Shown here piece by piece: positions 43,281-45,896 of a DNA stretch of 45,896 bases. A model generated the notes under the pieces. That model did no database searches, had not been told where the DNA came from, and saw only the letters and a program-made list of their open reading frames with translations. The position numbers and the translations under genes were made by a program. The DNA comes from Actinomycetota bacterium (GTDB taxonomy: Bacteria > Actinomycetota > CADDZG01 > JAHWKV01), in the NCBI GenBank assembly GCA_035759705.1, contig DASTUJ010000068.1, positions 1 to 45,896 on the forward strand. Reading direction: 5' to 3'. Position 1 is the first letter of the stretch; every line of letters starts with the position of its first letter.

Positions 43281-44261
43281 ATGCCCCCGCCCGACTCCAT
43301 AAAGAGGTCCGGCGGCAAGCTCGTCTCGATCCTGATGCTCGTCGCCTTCATGGCCGCCTGCGGCTCCGATGCTCCGGAATCCAGTCCGGCCCCCGAACGT
43401 TCGACCGCCGGGTGGAGGACGCTCAAGAGCGCACCCAACCAGAGGACGGAGGTCGCCGCGGCTGCGGTCGACGGCAAGATCTACGTCATGGGGGGCTTCG
43501 TCCCGCCGGGCCGAACCGTCGCCATAGTCGAGGTCTACGACACCGGCGCCGACTCCTGGTCCCGCGGTCCGGATCTGCCGCTGGCGGTCAACCACGGCAT
43601 GGCGGCGGCGGCCGACGGGGTGATCTACGCCCTGGGCGGCTACGCCGGCGAGTCCGACCTCAGCGCTCCGACCGACCGGGCGTTCGCATTTCGGGAGGAC
43701 CGGTGGGAAGAACTGCCCCCGATGCCCGAGGTCCGCGCGGCGGCCGGGGCGGCGGCCATAGACGGGAAGGTCTACGTCGCCGGGGGAGTGGGGCCGGTTG
43801 GCCTGGCGGACAGCACCCTGGTGTTCGACACCGCAGAAAGGACGTGGTCGGAGGCTCCAGGGGTGCCGACGCCCCGTGAACACCTGGGCGTTGCGACCGA
43901 CGGGGCGAAGCTGTTCGTGACCGGCGGCAGGCCGCCGAACACCGACCGAATGGAGGCGTTCGACCCGTCGACCGGGGAGTGGGACCGCCTGGACGACATG
44001 CCAACCGCCCGGGGCGGCCTGGCTGCGGCCGGCACGTCCGACGGCCTGATCGTCGCCGCCGGCGGCGAGGCCGAGCAGACCTTCCCGGAGGTCGAGGCGT
44101 ACGACCCGAAGAAGGGGACCTGGGCGCGCCTGGAGGGCCTCCCGACGCCGCGGCACGGGCTCGGCGTCGTCGCCGTCGGCAACACGGTTTACGTCCTGGC
44201 CGGCGGCCCGCAGCCGGGATTCGCCTTCTCCGGAGCCAACGAGGCGCTCGACCTCTCCTAG
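43281..44261 (+). CDS. Kelch-repeat lipoprotein
   Basis: A 326-residue exported protein. Starting at ATG 43281 it has a basic N-terminus, a hydrophobic stretch and the lipobox MAAC (Cys27), followed by a Ser/Pro spacer and about five or six Kelch blades. Repeats show the pattern hydrophobic-GG-Y/F with W and conserved motifs such as KIYVMGGFVPPG, VIYALGGY, KVYVAGGVG, KLFVTGGRP and TVYVLAGG. A beta-propeller on the cell surface is likely, used for binding sugars or proteins; a ligand is not evident. A further upstream start in frame (43221) would spoil the signal peptide. Confidence 0.9.
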   Translation: MPPPDSIKRSGGKLVSILMLVAFMAACGSDAPESSPAPERSTAGWRTLKSAPNQRTEVAAAAVDGKIYVMGGFVPPGRTVAIVEVYDTGADSWSRGPDLPLAVNHGMAAAADGVIYALGGYAGESDLSAPTDRAFAFREDRWEELPPMPEVRAAAGAAAIDGKVYVAGGVGPVGLADSTLVFDTAERTWSEAPGVPTPREHLGVATDGAKLFVTGGRPPNTDRMEAFDPSTGEWDRLDDMPTARGGLAAAGTSDGLIVAAGGEAEQTFPEVEAYDPKKGTWARLEGLPTPRHGLGVVAVGNTVYVLAGGPQPGFAFSGANEALDLS

Positions 44262-44333
44262 ATCCGGCAGGTGCCGGAACTACCCAGATGAAACTGGGCC
44301 ATTCGGACCCGAAAGACGGGGCCGTTCGGCACC

Positions 44334-44362
44334 TTTACACGTCCTGATGCCGGCCCGATACT
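44334..44362 (+). promoter_or_regulatory. Promoter of the PhoD-like gene
   Basis: TTTACA (44334-44339), a 17-base spacer and GATACT (44357-44362), with AGGGAAGG (44381-44388) further downstream before ATG 44399. Confidence 0.5.
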
Positions 44363-44398
44363 TGAAGGCTCTGACGCACAGGGAAGGATTCGCACTGC

Positions 44399-45802
44399 AT
44401 GGCAACTTGGGTCGTTCCGGGTGCCCCGTTGGATGGGGGCGCCGGCTGGCGTATCTGGTACTCGAAGCCCGGCACCGGGAAGGTCCCAACTCCCGAGATC
44501 GACGTCCGCCGCGGCGGCGAGGCGGTTGAGTTCACCGCCGGGGAGCTGAAGCAGCTGCCCCTCGCCGAGGGCCTCAAGCGCCGGATGGCGGTGCAGGAGA
44601 TCCGACTTAAGACGCCGGACCCCATCGCACGCATGTACGAGATCAAGGTGCTGGGCAACACCTACCACTGGAAGACGCTGCCCGGGGGCCTCGACGAGCC
44701 CGTGAGCTTCTTCATCTCGTCGTGCTTCTGGCGGGACAACGACAAGGAGGGCGCCTACGGGGCCGGCATGCGCACCCTCACCAAGCTCCACCAGCCGGCG
44801 TTCAAGATGCTCATCGGCGACCAGGTCTACCAGGACTGGCCCCCGGCTCCGCTGACCGGCCTGAGCTCGGCCGAGCTGTACGCCCAGCGGTACTGCCTCT
44901 ACTGGGGCGACCCGGCGTATCAGGAGGTCTTCGGCGCCTCCCCGAACTACTTTTTGTGTGACGACCACGAGTTCTGGAACGACTACCCGGAGCGCCAGGC
45001 ACAGCTCATGCGCACCTGGAGGAACGGCAAGGAGTACGGCGAGGTCGCCGGCAACCTCTACCAGCTGTTCCAGCACTCGGCCAACGGCGGGGGGAACACC
45101 TGGAAGAGCATCAAGATCGGCCCGGTGGGGATCTTTTTCTGCGACACCCGCTCTCAGCGCACGAACATCAAGGATGAGCCGCACAACTTCATCCCCAAGG
45201 AACAGTGGGTCGACCTGGAGGCGTGGTTCAACTCCCTCGAGGGCCCCGGTCTGCTGGTGCTCGGGCAGCCGCTGTTCCAGAAGGACGGCGACATGAAGGA
45301 CCACTCGCTGTCCAACTTCAAGGACGACTACGGCCGGTTGTGCGACCAGATCGTACGCACCGTCAAGGGCGAGGGCCGGACCCCTCACGACATCATGATC
45401 CTGACCGGCGACATCCACCGCGGGAGGTTCTCCGCCGCCACCTTCCCCGGCATCGGGGAGGGCAAGGTCTACGAGTTCGTTGCGTCCCCGGCCTCCCGGA
45501 TCGGCCCCTACATCAAGACGCCCAACCCCGAGCCCCCGCCGGCCCGGCTGTTCCCGATAGTCAACGGCAGGGAGGCGCCCTGGGAGGTCGACGAGGACGA
45601 CGGGCCGTGGACGCCGATGATCGACAACAACGTCGGCGTGGTGAAGATGTCGACGGGCACCAACGGCCGGGTCCGATTCGAGCTTTCCATCTGGAGGCAC
45701 CGGCCCTACGACGACCGCAACTTCTGGGAGCGGACCCTCCGGCGAGACCAGCCGCAGGGAGAGATCAAGCCGCTTTACACAAAGGAGATCGAGCTGAGAT
45801 GA
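44399..45802 (+). CDS. PhoD-like metallophosphatase
   Basis: A 467-residue protein of the PhoD/alkaline phosphatase D fold. Motifs in order: SFFISSCFW, GDQVYQDW (about residue 140), CDDHEFWNDYP (about 183-193) and LTGDIHRG (about 336), which supply the metal ligands. Phosphodiester or phosphomonoester hydrolysis is likely. PhoD proteins normally carry a Tat signal peptide, but this one starts MATWVVPGAPLDGG with no twin Arg, so it appears cytosolic or is missing its leader. A sigma-70-like promoter precedes it. Confidence 0.88.
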   Translation: MATWVVPGAPLDGGAGWRIWYSKPGTGKVPTPEIDVRRGGEAVEFTAGELKQLPLAEGLKRRMAVQEIRLKTPDPIARMYEIKVLGNTYHWKTLPGGLDEPVSFFISSCFWRDNDKEGAYGAGMRTLTKLHQPAFKMLIGDQVYQDWPPAPLTGLSSAELYAQRYCLYWGDPAYQEVFGASPNYFLCDDHEFWNDYPERQAQLMRTWRNGKEYGEVAGNLYQLFQHSANGGGNTWKSIKIGPVGIFFCDTRSQRTNIKDEPHNFIPKEQWVDLEAWFNSLEGPGLLVLGQPLFQKDGDMKDHSLSNFKDDYGRLCDQIVRTVKGEGRTPHDIMILTGDIHRGRFSAATFPGIGEGKVYEFVASPASRIGPYIKTPNPEPPPARLFPIVNGREAPWEVDEDDGPWTPMIDNNVGVVKMSTGTNGRVRFELSIWRHRPYDDRNFWERTLRRDQPQGEIKPLYTKEIELR

Positions 45803-45815
45803 GGTATCCCACCCT

Positions 45816-45896
45816 ATGACGATCATGAGGCACTCCGGGACCGATGCCGCCAACGAGAGCATCGTCAACTTGACCGACGATTACGCCGGCACCGAC
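45816..45896 (+). CDS. Partial gene at the right edge
   Basis: An open frame of 27 codons starting at ATG 45816 and running off the window, beginning MTIMRHSGTD. It may instead start at ATG 45825. It lies 13 bases after the PhoD-like gene. Too short to assign a family. Confidence 0.4.
   Translation, partial: MTIMRHSGTDAANESIVNLTDDYAGTD

Overview
The window is high-GC DNA with tightly packed genes and short intergenic gaps. No gap exceeds about 300 bases once realistic starts are chosen. No rRNA, tRNA, CRISPR array, insertion sequence or phage gene is visible. The gene content points to an uncultured Actinomycetota: a GAF-ANTAR regulator, an F420-type deazaflavin-dependent oxidoreductase, a Nudix/histidine-phosphatase fusion like mycobacterial MutT1, a RegX3/SenX3-like pair, a DUF3105 protein, and many apparently leaderless genes. 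The exact class cannot be fixed from this window.

Layout. 1-4400: partial tldD and a DksA/TraR zinc-finger gene (divergent), then a stress-regulation block (Crp/Fnr regulator, STAS anti-anti-sigma factor, GAF-ANTAR protein, Dps). 4400-6320: thiC under a TPP riboswitch. 6440-11460: a secreted hypothetical protein, an MFS transporter with a damaged 5' end, a glycine-rich exported protein, the arsR/arsM detoxification pair, and a TSUP permease. 11560-14890: a MacB-like ABC exporter (ATPase plus double-FtsX permease). 14900-16300: an unusual protein combining the LQR-GN motif of injection-system cargo with a C-terminal HELGH metallopeptidase. 16470-18515: small conserved genes and an exported lysozyme-like protein. 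18720-26070: a complete phosphate-starvation locus, pstSCAB-phoU-phoU on the minus strand and a divergent phoP/phoR-type pair on the plus strand, with a Pho-box-like element between them.

26080-30000 (minus strand): a DUF3105 membrane protein, a zinc-ribbon protein, a second glycine-rich exported protein related to the one at 8.5 kb, a lipoprotein and two small zinc-ribbon genes. 30000-38070 (plus strand): a long run of closely spaced or overlapping genes: DUF5519/luciferase-like, LOG-family nucleosidase, NlpC/P60 hydrolase, gpsA, trpF, an F420-type oxidoreductase, an MrfA-like helicase, a TlpA-like thioredoxin and a YdeI/DUF1905 protein. 38400-42830: a polyphosphate block (CYTH-CHAD protein, Nudix-phosphatase fusion, convergent ppk1). 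42990-45896: a small membrane protein, a Kelch lipoprotein, a PhoD-like phosphoesterase and the start of a further gene.

Phosphate handling is the strongest common theme: Pst uptake, PhoU and two-component control, PPK1, CHAD and CYTH domains, a Nudix hydrolase and a PhoD-like phosphoesterase lie within 27 kb. The least explained items are the two glycine-rich exported paralogs and the LQR/HELGH protein.
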